From Dasyornis broadbenti (Eukaryota > Chordata > Aves > Passeriformes > Dasyornithidae): a stretch of 64,000 nt of DNA. Of the stretch, positions 1 to 12,200 are shown in pieces. The notes beneath the pieces are model-generated. The model had not been told where the DNA came from. It did no database searches and worked only from the letters and a program-made list of their open reading frames with translations. Where the stretch lies: contig VZRN01004715.1 of assembly GCA_013397935.1 (NCBI GenBank), positions 1,290,612 through 1,354,611 of the forward strand, given 5' to 3'. Made by a program: the position numbers and the translations under genes. The stretch's first letter is position 1; each line of letters begins with the position of its first letter.

Positions 1-1996
1 TCAAGTTAGTGATTCAATATTAGTAATGAATGATACACTTTTATGAATGAGGATGATGTTTTTCAGTATATTCACACAGACTGTAGAAAAATGAAAGACA
101 TTCCAAAGTGCATGGTTTGATTGGCATCACCATATAAACTGTCATAAAACTTATCTCACAAATATTGCAGAATAATTGAGTCCAAAGAACAGATCTGATA
201 CATAAAAAGTGACAAAGCTTATGCCACTTAAAATAAAGCAGGGTGAAGGGCAGGAATGGAAATACATTCAATGAAAAAAAAACTAAACAGAACAAAAGAC
301 ATATAGAAGCTGTATGTGAGAGCATTTGTGAAAATCTGGTAAATGATATGATGATTTCATGAAATGAGAAAACTATCTGATTTCTCTAGGCTAATGCCCA
401 TCCCTTTACCTACTGTAAACATATTTTCCTTGTGCATCCACATGTGTGTGCACGTGTGATATCCTGAATCATCAACACAGGGACAACAATGTTTACAAGT
501 TCTTAGACAGGTATAGCATGCAGTATGGATGACACTTACTGCGTTTCTTCACTGGCAATTTTAATACTTTTAACCATTTTGAAACACATAGCTTTGCAAA
601 ACAGGTATTTCATTTAAGAATGTATCAGCAAACAACACAGTCATACAATTTAAAATGTTTTCAAATTGAAAATGTTTTGCTACATTTTAACTATACAGTG
701 CACTGAATATTTATAAAGGGTATACATAGAGGGTATACCAGGATGCTCACTCAAACAATTTTTTTACCGGAAATTTTAAAAAAAAAAAAAGATCAAAATT
801 AGGGCCAGCCTTCCTCAAAATTTTCTGTCTTGGTCTTAGTAATTTCTGAAACAACCTGCTGAGAATTATGATTAATCTGTAAACATTTGTTGCTGTAGTT
901 TGCAGAACTTAAGCACCTTACTCATTTATGCAGCTTTTCAATTAAAAATACAGATTCATAATGTTAACCTTCATTTCCAAGTAGCTTTAGACTAATGATA
1001 ATCAGTAGCATAAGTACATAATTATGGTTCGTCGATGGTACTGCATCTAACACCAGGTCGACATAATTTGCAATAGTGTCCTTTTAGTATGTCAAGTTTA
1101 ATAAGTTTAATATTCTAATTGAGAGGAAAACATGATAATTGTTGTGTGTACTTATAAAATTCTTTCCTCTCTTTTAAACCTTAAGGTTTTCAAAACTTTC
1201 GCTTAGGAGTGGATTCATTTATACACTGTGTAAAATCTTAACTATTCAAATATATTATGACCATGAATGCTAAAAAGAACAAACGTGCCAGAAATGAAAA
1301 ATAGGCATCATTGCCTTTTACTCCAATCAACATTTTGTTCTCAGAAGAATTGCTTTCATTTTGGAAAACTAATATATTAATGCATATACAAGTATACCAT
1401 ATATTTACGTGCTTTTGTGTATACTGTACATCTATATATATATACACATATATACAGACATATACACACATTCACTACAAAGGATCTAATGGAGATTTCT
1501 CCTACTTTCTTCTGAACACTCAGAAATATGCTAAATACGCATGCTCCAACTAATTAACTACAGCCTTGACTGTGACAGATACTCAGTTTAATACTTTGGT
1601 GTCTGGGTCACAGTGTTCTAATGAGGCAAACCTTTCCTATTTAATAAGCCAAGGGAAATAATGGTCCGATACAGAAGAAATTCAACTTCTAGTTCCAGAA
1701 GAGATTCTCCAAAATCCAACTAATTATATTAGCATGGGTGGCAGTTTTAGATCTTAAAAATAACCTAATTCTTGAAAAAGGAGGAGACTCCTGGGAGTAT
1801 CAGAAGTGGCACATACCTTAAACCCACATACCTTAAGCTGGTGACCTCCCTGTTACATCAAGATGCCTTCTCTTACTTTATAATTTACATACCACCCTCC
1901 TCTGTAGTGTGTAACAGGCAAAACCAGATTCTACAGCACTAAATGTCATTGTTTCTCAGCTCCTCCCATGGCCTCTACAGCTAGGGAATCCCATAC
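1..1996 (-). other. PRKD1: PRKD1 intron (3' of linker exon), partial
   Basis: Intronic sequence downstream, in the transcript direction, of the exon ending at 1997. It starts with a GTATGG donor on the minus strand and runs off the left edge. The next PRKD1 exons (C1b domain, PH domain, kinase) are not seen and should lie to the left. By eye it holds only AT-rich unique DNA, an A-run near 778-790 and a TA/CA simple repeat at about 1432-1472. The short open frames here have no recognisable domain. Confidence 0.8.
1432..1472. repeat. TA/CA-rich simple repeat
   Basis: Alternating TA and CA dinucleotides, interrupted by a few other bases, lie inside the PRKD1 intron. This is an imperfect microsatellite with no coding meaning. 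Two overlapping open frames on opposite strands cross it and are artefacts of the low complexity. Confidence 0.7.
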
Positions 1997-2157
1997 CAGA
2001 AGGGCTTCATCCGTCACGCTGGGTGAGGGTTCTGCAGAAACTGTGCGAATGGTGTTGAGTCCTGTTAGGGACACATTTGACAGGCGTCTTTTCCGTACAC
2101 CACTGCAGTTGTTAGGAATTTTAAATGCACATCTTTTATGGTAGTTTAGACCACATC
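1997..2157 (-). CDS. PRKD1: PRKD1 exon: second half of C1a domain and 14-3-3 linker
   Basis: Coding exon of protein kinase D1, a diacylglycerol-activated Ser/Thr kinase acting at the Golgi, plasma membrane and nucleus. On the minus strand a pyrimidine-rich acceptor ending TTTTCAG precedes base 2157, and a CTG|GTATGG donor follows 1997. The 161 nt give two bases of a shared glycine codon plus 53 codons. They supply the last four zinc ligands of C1a: Cys at once, His in NYHKRC, Cys in the same motif, and Cys in IPNNC. A basic RKRRLSNVSL stretch follows. From family knowledge, human PKD1 Ser205/208 and Ser219/223 here bind 14-3-3; all four serines appear to be kept. The TGLNTIRT and DEALL segments match PRKD1 better than PRKD3. 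The exon ends in phase 0. Reading on past the donor gives an unrelated tail and a stop, so the splice site is preferred. Confidence 0.95.
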
Positions 2158-2813
2158 CTGAAAAGAGAAATTTAAAACCATATGACCATGGTTCATTACT
2201 CAAAAAAGCAAATAATTCTGGATTTTTCAAAAACGACACAAATTCAAAAACACTAAACTTATTTTTGATTAAACTTTTTCCCTCTACTCTGCTCTTATAT
2301 TCTAGCAAATTTTTAGGGAGATAATGTTATCAGCTCCAAATAGATATATCTACAACCAGTGTTTTTTCTTTGATTTTTCAAAATCTGTAGTATCAAAGTA
2401 CAGGAAATTTCTATGACCAGCACTTGGGAGGCAAGGAAGTCTTTCACTGCAAATGGTATATTCTGTTGGATTCAGTCTACCAGAAATCAAAGAGGTGTGG
2501 CAAAATGAGAAAATTTAGCTATTACAACCTTATATGGATTGACAGTAACTTCAGTTAAATAAAGTGAATTACTGTGATACAGAATGAGACACAGGCTCAT
2601 TTAAGAACCTTTAGGGAGGAGTAAGACACACAGCCTTTTCTTAAAAATACATATTGACCAAATTTTTTTACACTCAAGGTTACAGAGCCATTTCTAAGAG
2701 GCCTCAGAGCAGTCAAAAAGATCAATTTAAAAGCAGCATTAGACACAACACATAGCAATGGAATAGAAAAGTCTTTTCTTGAGACTGAAAAACTGCATCT
2801 CACTGCAGCTTAC
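2158..2813 (-). other. PRKD1: PRKD1 intron inside the C1a domain (656 bp)
   Basis: Short phase-1 intron between the two exons that share the C1a zinc-binding domain. On the minus strand it begins GTAAGC after the exon ending at 2814 and ends TTTTCAG before 2157. It interrupts the glycine codon between two zinc-ligand cysteines (C-E-G-C). I see no gene or repeat in it. Confidence 0.93.
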
Positions 2814-2945
2814 CTTCACATTTGAGTCCCTGACGCACCAGCCCCCACAGCATCTCTCCACAATGGTCACAAAAGGCTGGAGCTCGATATGAATGAACAA
2901 ACAGAGCATGGGGCCGGATTTGAAAGTCTTCAAATGTAGCAGAAG
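2814..2945 (-). CDS. PRKD1: PRKD1 exon: first half of C1a zinc-binding domain
   Basis: Coding exon of protein kinase D1. On the minus strand an acceptor ending CTGTTATAG precedes base 2945 and a GAAG|GTAAGC donor follows 2814. The 132 nt are two bases of a shared alanine codon, 43 codons, and the first base of the shared glycine codon. The peptide starts SATFEDFQIRPHALFVHSYR and includes AFCDHCGEMLWGL and RQGLKCE. It carries the first His and three of the Cys ligands of C1a. With the next exon the full pattern H-X12-C-X2-C-X13-C-X2-C-X4-H-X2-C-X7-C is exact, so all eight zinc ligands are present and the domain looks functional. In the family, C1a binds diacylglycerol or phorbol ester and directs PKD to membranes. 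Flanking intron reads in frame on both sides, so the exon boundaries rest on the splice signals and homology. Confidence 0.96.
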
Positions 2946-5900
2946 CTATAACAGTAAGAGCATACAAAAAATTAATAGAATTAGTAACATAATTAATATT
3001 TTTCACTTACGTGGTACTTCACCACAGAGGAAAGCAAAACCCCTTCTGGTCACTATGGTACTGAACCTTGAATTTGGTATTGTTCACTATACAATATTTT
3101 GAAGATTAAAAGATTGATGATATAGCTTCATACTACAATGACCACTGGAAAAAAAAATAAGACTGCATTTACAAAACCTGGAACAATGTTGTTTCTGACA
3201 ATATTTTCCCAATCAAACACAGGAGTATGATAACATATCAACAATTACCAAAATTGTCAGAGTTCAATCAAATGTCAGAAATTTTTCAAAACACTCTTTT
3301 ACAGGCTTGACTCACTACACCTGAAGGTATACGTACATAAAATAAACTGAACACATCCAATAAAGAACAGTTTAATTGATCACTACATTAATATTGTGAT
3401 TTTTTTCCTAGATAGAAAAGTAAATTGTCTGTGCTGTATTTAAGTAGCTCTGCAGCAGGTTAGGCTGTAGTCTTCATGGTGAATGCACCCTCCTGTATCT
3501 GTCACAGCTGCTATAACACAAAGTATGTACTCAGCAGGATGAGGCTGACTCGCCAAACTGTTCACCTACTGTGACCTGAACTGTATTTCTGTGACTATCA
3601 TCAAGTAAGAATCAGTAACAAAAGGTCCACTTGAAATGAAAGGTCCTCAAAGCTCTGCTTGGAAACTGCAGAAACCAAACACAAAGCACAGAAAGGCCCA
3701 AAACAATTTCAGGGAATAGCAGAGGATTGTTATATGCTACCTTTGGGTATTGGGGCTGGAATAGAAGGGTGTGCAGATCAGCATCCTGACAAATCACCCC
3801 AAAGATGATTTACTCCACAGATAGATATTCTTAGCTGCCACCCATACAAGTGGTCAGCACAAAACTGAACTTAAACTAGAAGATGATGAAAACCAACTTG
3901 TTGGTTGAAAAATTAACTGAGGCAAGTTCTAGGCATTCTCATAAAAACACATCACGCAGTGACAAATACCATTTTTATTCTATGTTTCAACCCTCCTGGC
4001 TAAATAACAGAAGCTTGTAATATCATTTTATATAATGATATATTTAAAAAGCCATATATTTTTATACTGACATGACAAATTTAGCAAGTACTTCAGAACA
4101 CAGCAACATAAAGAATACAAAACATCATTTTTACTCCTCCTTTTGAAACTGTTTTGGCAATGCTCCACTCTGTTGAAAGGCATGGAAGTGTTTTGGGTTT
4201 TAATTTCTAAGGTAAAAACAATGATTTTCCAGGCTTCAGATTTATGTGTTCACATCAAGCTGTACAGTGTACAGACAGCATTCTGTTTCCTCTTCTCATG
4301 AAATGATGTTATTTCAAATCACTGTTCACTGAAAGTAGTGTGCCATGAGGGCTTGATCTGGAAGTATGTTAACTAGCAAGTTACACAAATCTTCAATCTG
4401 TATAAACATGCATAATTCGTATTTCTTGTTCTGCTACCTGTAGAGTATAGTTGACTCTCTGTACCTAGAAGTAGAGGGCATTAAATTTGCAGAGCATGCC
4501 ATTTCAGAATTAGGTCCTTCTCAACTTCTTCCTACTATCTAGTCAGTCACAACTTTTTAAAATTACACATCTGGGAAGCCTTTCATACATCTGCTAACAT
4601 TCAAAGCCTTAACTTTCAGAATATTCCTGTGTTATTCACTGAAAAAAAAAAACTAAACCAAAGTCCTGCTGATGAAGAGAAAGATATGTATACTTTTTCC
4701 AAATTAAATTGAGGCCTTTCGTGGTAACAAAAACTTCTATAATCAGGCTACCCTTTTGCTTTACAGAGCACTGATGGGGTGAAGGCAATTTTCTTGCTGT
4801 ATCTAAAATTGTGCTGTAGAAAAGGGGGTTTCTCCAAATATGGCTACAAGCACATCCTGAAATCTTAGTTATTCTGCAGAAAAGTTTGCAATATTATGTT
4901 CTTAATATGACACCATTATAATGTTAACTCTCAGGCTACCTTGTTATCATCTATTGAAGCTTCCCCAGTATCACCAAAACACAACCATTGAAACACAACC
5001 ATAAGTTTTGACAAGACTATTTCATCAGGTCTATTGATGACTTGGCTGTTAATGGCTAGTACTTCTTGCTCGGGGCTCAGGAGCAGATCTGTCATTCAGC
5101 ACAGCTGGCAAGGAGAACAAGAAGACATTGCAAATCAGAGAGGCAAGGTCTTGCTTTCCGAAAGAGGCAAATGATTTACTTCATCATTTTGTGTTCCAAG
5201 TCTAAAAGGGCTTTGAACTACAAGCAGAAGAGAGATCCTGCTATTATGAGTAACAGAGCTTCACATAATGGGCACTGTCATCTTGCAACCACGCCTCTAA
5301 TGGCAGAAGCAACCATCAACCACAAGACTAGCAATATCTTGCAGGTATGAAAAGCAAGCATTCTCCTACTACCTTCTCCCATTTGGAATGCATTTAAGAG
5401 CAATGTATCCTGTTGAGTTCCCGCAGGCATTCATAACTTGAGTCCTTACTTACAAGAAGTGCTGGCATCCATCACTTAAAAAATGAATACAGCTTACAAC
5501 TATACACTACTAAACTTCAAGCACTGATTAAACCATAACAATTAATGACTGTGTATACAGCTCAACTAGACTAAGAGAAAGAAAACCATCTTATTATTTT
5601 CAATGTTCCAATCCTGGCAATCAAATACAGTTTGAGTTTCCAGAGTTTCGTTTAAGTTTTTGTGTTAGCAGAGAAAACGCACTTCATACAGGTCAAAGAC
5701 TGCATTTCTCATTTCCTTCATAAAATCTGAATTAAAAACTAAACTAGAATTATCAGAACTTTAATACTGACTAGAAATAATTACTTCCTAAAATCAATAC
5801 AGGTACACATTTATAATCATTCTGTTTATTTATTTATTCTGGTCTGAAGTAGGGAAACTTGGATGGGGAAAATTTGGACCTAATAAGCTTTCTGGATATG

Positions 5901-6415
5901 TATGTGAGTGTTGTAGCACTCTAAATTTTACACACAGGAAAATCCTTCTAATACAATAAATTTAATTTTGTTTTCCTTACCTATTATTGCATTAAAGGGA
6001 GAGATACATTTTCCAGATTGAAGTTAGAACTCTTGAGCAGAAGCCTGTTACTTGCTAACTGCAACTGGTACAATTGCAGTCAGCTATTTGCTAGTTGCAA
6101 TTTTTTAATAATACCCAGACTAATCAAAAGCTGCATATCCTCAATCCTCCAGTGACAGAGATATAGGAAACTGAATCACCTGCTACAAAGCTGATCATGT
6201 TGTCTTTCTGCACCTGGACTATTTAGTTTGGAAACATGGGCTTGGGTGTCCAGAAAGCCTAGGAGGGGGAAAGAAATGTCCCCCAAAAGAAACAGTCATC
6301 TCAGAAAGAAGGGGGGCTGGAAAGGTGAGGATGAAAATCCTGCACAGAGGTAAGATTCTGGAAAAAGGGGAAGATCGCAGAGATCAGAGATGGAGGCCAG
6401 AGAACCTCTATGCAT

Positions 6416-6450
6416 TTTGATCAATGATACCCAAGGTATCATTGATCAAA
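6416..6450. repeat. Perfect inverted repeat, 16-bp arms, 3-nt loop
   Basis: The left arm TTTGATCAATGATACC (6416-6431), loop CAA (6432-6434) and right arm GGTATCATTGATCAAA (6435-6450) are exactly complementary. I see no transposon ends, T-run or gene beside it. It lies at the right edge of a purine-rich stretch (about 6240-6410). The PRKD1 pre-mRNA would fold it as a tight stem-loop. Confidence 0.9.
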
Positions 6451-7639
6451 GGTTGGTAGCTGCAAAGGGTGGCACAGCACAAACAAACAAGATTTTGTAC
6501 CCAGCCTTCCGTGGCCAGTAGCTATCTCCTTACTGAGAGGGGCAGTGGGAAGCCAGCAAATGTGAGGCTGGGAAGGGAGCAAATGAGTCAGCATGGGAGG
6601 CTTCCAAGTAAAGCTCTCATCTTCTTCCTCCTTAAATCCCAGTATCCAGATTCACTAGGGGCTCTTGTTTACACTGTCTCATCAGTGACGTGAGATTTAA
6701 TAATGAACTGAAGCACACAATAAACTATTTGTAATCATTTGTCCAGTGCTAGCTCAGAATTTTAAGGAGTGTGTTAATAAAAGATTAACATTTATGAATC
6801 AATGTGCTTGATTCATCTCTACACTCTGAATTTTTAAAGTTCACTTTTGATGTACTTCTATTCATTTGTGAATGACTCCACAGTTTCAAACCAACAAACT
6901 ATACAGCTCAGTAAGTTTAAGTTCATTTGAAATCCCATCACACAATTTTTTCATTATGACTTTACCCATTTTTCACCCAAGTGGAAAAAAAACCAATACC
7001 TTAGTTCACAGCTTCAGGCCTTGTTAATCATAAAACACTGCAGAGGTATCAATTTAGCATAGGAAAAAGAAATTAAATACCCTGCAGGTTTACTGGAGCT
7101 ATTGATGCAGGGTTCAAAATTGATTCTGACTACTGGCACTAAGGAGCAGCTCCAAATAAAAAACAAAGTCTCTTACTCCTTTTCTATCCTCTGACTGATC
7201 TAAATTAGTATCTTAAAGTAAATGCTATGAGTCTTTTACATCTTTTTTCCCTCTGACTTTATGTTCTGCACAGTTCTTTTCCAAGAATTCTGAAAAAAAC
7301 TCAAAAAGAAGAGGTGCACAAAAAGAATTAGTAGCACTCGTAAAACTTATTTAATTCCCACAAGTTTCTTTCATAAAAGGTTAAGATTTGTTTTGTTCTA
7401 TGGTAAATAAATGCTAATGGCTAAAAGTATAATGGAATTAAAGGTATAATTTTATGCTGAATTCAGTAAGGAATGAAGGAACCACCTCTGCATATATTAA
7501 ATTATTTTAAACAAATTATAATGTTAACTATCTGCAAAAGTTTAGGTATCTTTTAGAATTACCCCAAGGATTAATAAATGTATACCATTACAGAATAAAT
7601 GCAGGTGGATTGTTTTGGGCTTTGTTTTGTACAGTATTA

Positions 7640-7890
7640 TAGGATGTTCACAGGCCCTGATGGGATGCATGCAGCAGTACTGAAGGAACTGGCTGATGTC
7701 CTTGTGAGGCCACTCAATAATCTCTGAATGACCATGGTGATTGGGAGAAATGCCTGAATCCTGAAGGAAAGCAAGTGTTATTTCTACCTTCAAGAAGGGT
7801 GAGAAAGAGGACCCAAGGGAACTACATGCCAGACAGCCTCACCTGAAGCCTCTGGAAGGCGATGAAACAACTTATCCTGGAAATATATGA
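7640..7890 (+). mobile_element. CR1 LINE fragment, reverse-transcriptase region, decayed
   Basis: The plus strand matches the CR1 ORF2 region as I know it. It carries a GPDG-M-H start, then VLKELADV, then text resembling the CR1 segment that ends in KEDPGNYRP and SL. At DNA level this includes blocks like CCCTGATGGGATGCA, GAGGACCCAAGGGAACTAC and CCAGACAGCCTCACCT. Stops and frameshifts break it, so it is a dead copy. It is antisense to PRKD1. The open frames on the minus strand here are shadows of this relic. Confidence 0.8.
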
Positions 7891-8345
7891 CACTTCTGGA
7901 ATATGCTTTAGTATCTGTCTGATTAATAATGCTTTCTTCAGGTCTCAGATCTTTGATGAGACCATCAGAGATATGGAATAGAAGTATGACTGTAAATAAC
8001 CATTCAGTTTTCTCAGCCCCACTTGAATCATTGTAGGATAACACTAGAAAAAGGAGAAGTTAAAAATGCTAAAGAAATTACCATGACATAATCTGGAAGA
8101 AATGAATTAATTATTGCTCTGAATTGTGGTTGATTTTTTAAAATTGTTTCAAAAAATTCAATAATGATTCATTATGGAAACATCTCCATTGCCTGGCCAG
8201 GTAGATCTGAAGGTGAAAATTATATAAGCAAAATATTTAGTTGTTCACTAAAGACAACAGAAGTGTTCTACTCACAACACGTTTACTCAGTGTTTCACTC
8301 ATGCACATAAAAAACTAGAAATTAACACTAGGAAATGATGATACT

Positions 8346-8500
8346 AACATGACATTCCGTGTTCAGTTGCTGGGAACAGCTGTGACAGATAAGGAAAACC
8401 ACTAGAGGCATGGCAGAGACTTATGTGTAAAGAGAGATTAAAAGACTGGAATTATTTTGTTTGGAGAGGAAATGAATAAGAGTTTACTGGACTCAAGAAG
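8346..8500 (+). mobile_element. Probable CR1 LINE fragment, 3' region
   Basis: The stretch near 8440-8480 (AAAAGACTGGAATTATTTTG followed by TTTGGAGAGG) resembles the CR1 3' segment that encodes no protein and usually reads as agctgggactgtttagcctggagaag. The upstream GTGTTCAGTTGCTGGG is also CR1-like. It has the same orientation as the fragment at 7640-7890, so both may be parts of one old insertion broken by deletion. It has no clear 3' terminus; an A-rich tract follows. Confidence 0.45.
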
Positions 8501-8508
8501 AGGAGGAA

Positions 8509-8550
8509 GTCCAAAAAAAAAAAAACAAAAACAAAACCCAGGAAACAAAC
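8509..8550. repeat. A-rich tract
   Basis: A run of about 13 A followed by short CAAAAA units, just after the CR1-like fragment. It may be a decayed tail or simple low complexity. Confidence 0.6.
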
Positions 8551-9198
8551 AACTGCTGCAGAATAACCTGCACTACCAAACTACAGTGATAGGAGTCTAC
8601 ATGTCCTAAGAAGCAGGAAAGCTCTACAAACTTCTTTTTGGCAACAAGTCATACCTTAACTATGTTAACAGGAACATTCTTTGAGCCTCTTTAAAAGCCA
8701 GAGTGAGCCAGATTTCAGCTGACATTCTGATTTCAGAATGACAGGCTTGAGTCACACTACCACTGAGATATAAAAACCAGCAGACTGTAACCTGTGGCAG
8801 TTCCTGAGTTTCTTCCTCCTTAGTTGCCTTTTCAAATTGTTATATTCCCCAGGGGAAGGAGGTTTGCTTGTTTGTGCTCAAACCTCTTTTAGCTACAAAC
8901 CTCAAGCACTTCCTAAAAGAAGATGTGTATCTTACCAAAAAGAGTTGCAAACACCACTTATTGGAAATTACCATGAGACTGTCTATTGCTATTTGCTCTT
9001 TCAAAATCAAAGCCAGCAGTCAGCCAATGGAAGTAAATTCAATGACCTCTATAGTGATATTGAAAGACATCTTTTTTACATAAGCCATATTTAATTTGAA
9101 GCCTACTGAAGCACTGAGTTATTGAGACTGTAACTTCAGAAAGACTGAAAATGCAGAGACATTCTCCAAACTGACATTTTTCCTGACATACATCTGAG

Positions 9199-9220
9199 CA
9201 GTGTACATCTGAGTACACTG
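9199..9220. repeat. Short perfect inverted repeat (8-bp arms)
   Basis: CAGTGTAC (9199-9206), a 6-nt loop and GTACACTG (9213-9220) are exact complements. The nonamer ACATCTGAG also occurs twice here as a direct repeat. No function is implied. Confidence 0.7.
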
Positions 9221-12200
9221 TTGACTGGGTATTATATTATAAGTTGTCTGATGGGAAATTTTTTGGAGTGTGCTACCTGTTATTTTTCAATGGGCTGAAT
9301 CATTTATAGCTACTCTCTCTTTAAGACTCACTACTATCGTTTAACAAACACACTGATACAAATGTTTCATCAAGCACGTACTCGTCAAAGAAACTATTAA
9401 ACAAATCTATCAAAATCCTGTATGACAAAGCAAAGAGTTTGCTGCTTAGCAGAAGCAAGGCTTGCTGCCCAATTAATTTGTAGCTAGTGAGAATGAACTG
9501 GGGAGGTAATTATTTGATGAAAGGGGATGGTCTGGTGAGCAAAAGAGAATTCTTCAAATGGTGGCAGTTTTATGATTAAAATCTGTGTTAGCAGCAAAAA
9601 CAACTGACAGAATATGAACAACTGTGAAAAAGTGAAAAAAATTAAATTGATATTTTCTTACTCAACTATTAAAAAAAAATCATAAAGGGATAATTTTTTT
9701 CCTAATATACAATTTCGAGTGAACCTATAGCAGTGGTCTCCAAAGTGAGATGTACAAACCCCTAACTGTGCACAAGACAATCCATTAGGTTGCAGAAAGA
9801 AAACATTAGAACTTCAGCTACATATATAAATTATAAATACATAAATACAAATATATTGAGGGTGTCTGCTTGAAGATTTTCAGTGAGGAGGTGCACAACA
9901 AAAAAATTTGGACTTTACCACTATATCCTTAAGAAAAGCTCACGTGCTATTAAAGACACATCCTGTGAAATAATTATAGTTATACCAAAGTTTCACACAC
10001 CATAGATGTAAAGAAAGACTAAATAGTAAATAAATTGGTAAAACAGTAAACATGGTTGATATATCCTTTGATGAAAACATATTTTTTATTATCATATATT
10101 TTTTCCATCAATGACTTTTTAATTATATGCCTTTCATACAGATTCCAATAATCAGAAGATAGCATTGCATTTCAAATCTAAATGAGCATGCAAACAGCCA
10201 TTAAAATATCGGACAATGTACCACAGACTCCAAGTTTCATTCATCACCTCAGATCTTTTGAGAAAGGATCAGCTGACATGGGGGCTGCTGAAGTATAATA
10301 CTTGAATAACATATTGAGTTACTCTTACTAAGTGGATTGTGTTAAACTCAGTCAAAACGATAGTATCTAAAGTGTTTTTTTAAAAGGGTAAATGGGATAT
10401 GTATCATATTAAGAAAACTATGTAAAAATGAATAAAGAAAGGTAAAAAAATTGCCTCACTGAACTAGGAATAAGATATTTTAAGGACAATAAGGGCTTTT
10501 TTTAATTCCAGAGGCTTTAAAATAAATATAATATGCAAGTAACATCAAGATTTAATTTGGTCCCCTTTAGAAGCTGATAGGCATTTTTTAATGCATTGAC
10601 TGCAATCAGTGTAGCTAATCAGCTTCAATTCCACCGTTCTTGGAAGGCTGGCTGTACAACTTATTGAGGGGAGGGCTATTAAACTGGTGTGACATGAAAT
10701 ATGTCTCTTTTCAGTGAAATCATGTGACAGGAATACAATCACATCAGAATTACTGGATCATTCAAAAATCTGCTAAGCCTGGAATCCCGTCTTTGAAAGA
10801 GGCATTCTCAAAGCTAAATCAGCATTCTCTGAAGCAGAGAAGGTGACAAAGGTAGATGACACAAGGGCAGTGACATTACAAGCCATTTTCTGTTTTGTTG
10901 CTACACCTGACACTGACACTTTACTAGTAATGCTTTCCAGATCATTCATGAATGTATTTATCAGCACAGACTTAAGTATCTTGATGTCAACCTGGTCCCA
11001 CTGTGAAAACAGCATGCACTTCTAGCCTTTGTTTCCAAAGTCAGAAACAGTTATTTATCCATTTGAGCACTCATCCTGTTCTCTCATGAAAGCATAGTTT
11101 CTTTATGAGCATTTGGACTAAAGTGTTTGTACTAAATCTTGAAAACCAAGTGAAATATCTCAAATGAACCAAAATATTTATCAAACAGCACACAAACCAA
11201 AAAAATATTATTTAAAAAATCAGACAATAAAAATGTATGAAGTTGTATGTTTGATCTATTAGGTTGCAGCTGAACACTGACCTCCCATATATAGGTACTG
11301 TTCAGAAGGTAATAATTATCACAGTTACACATGGAAGAAGAGACAATCAGACAAACATAAATTAAAAAGGAAAGAATCTTTTAGCCCTGAGAACTTCAAA
11401 CACAGTCATCTACCTGAAATTCATGACCCAAGAGCAATGTTAGACTAATGAACAATGAGGTATACAAAACCAATCCACTTTAACGTAATCAACCATGAGC
11501 CCTACCTCTATAGAAATAAGAAAAATGACAGATACAGAAAATTGAAAGGAAGAATAATTGTTAAAGATATCATCTTAGACGGAATAAAGGTATTTGTATT
11601 TCTCAAGATAGCAAAAAACAGCGTGCTAACATAGGCATGAAGGCACCAAGAGAAGGATGCTCTTCAATCTAAAAAAGCAAAACTCACAAACTGTGACCAA
11701 GTATATAAGTACTATAAAATTATGTTCAGAGATATAACATCACAGTGTTTCATCTCAAGTTGTACTAACACTACAATCCAGTTATGTGTTGATACATGGC
11801 ACTTACTGTAATTGCATACTATCCACAGCTTTTATTCAGCTCAGTATATTTTATCATAGGCAGTATAAACTGTACTGAACTCAAGTAAAAAGTCCACATC
11901 TAACAACCAAGTGATCCACTGTCTACGTGATATTATAACAGAAACAGCTTCTTAACAAAAGCAGCGGATCAATTCCTGCCCTCATCAGCTCAGCAAGGCA
12001 ATGTAAAATAGCTGCTATTTGACTTTCTTGCTTCAGGAATCCTGCCAAGTTGGGCACAACTGCTCACAGCAAGCAGATGAAGTACATTCCACTAATTTGC
12101 ACAAGATGCTAACATTTCTTTGTCTGCTTTCCAGCAGCAGACAAAAACCTCTTACATCTCAATGTAATTCTGCCCAGTGAAAACAAAATAGAATTTTTAT

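Noticed and set aside
1946..2308. 120-codon open frame taken as one protein
   Set aside because: Only its middle is coding (PRKD1 exon 1997-2157). The ends are intron read-through, shown by the splice signals and loss of homology.
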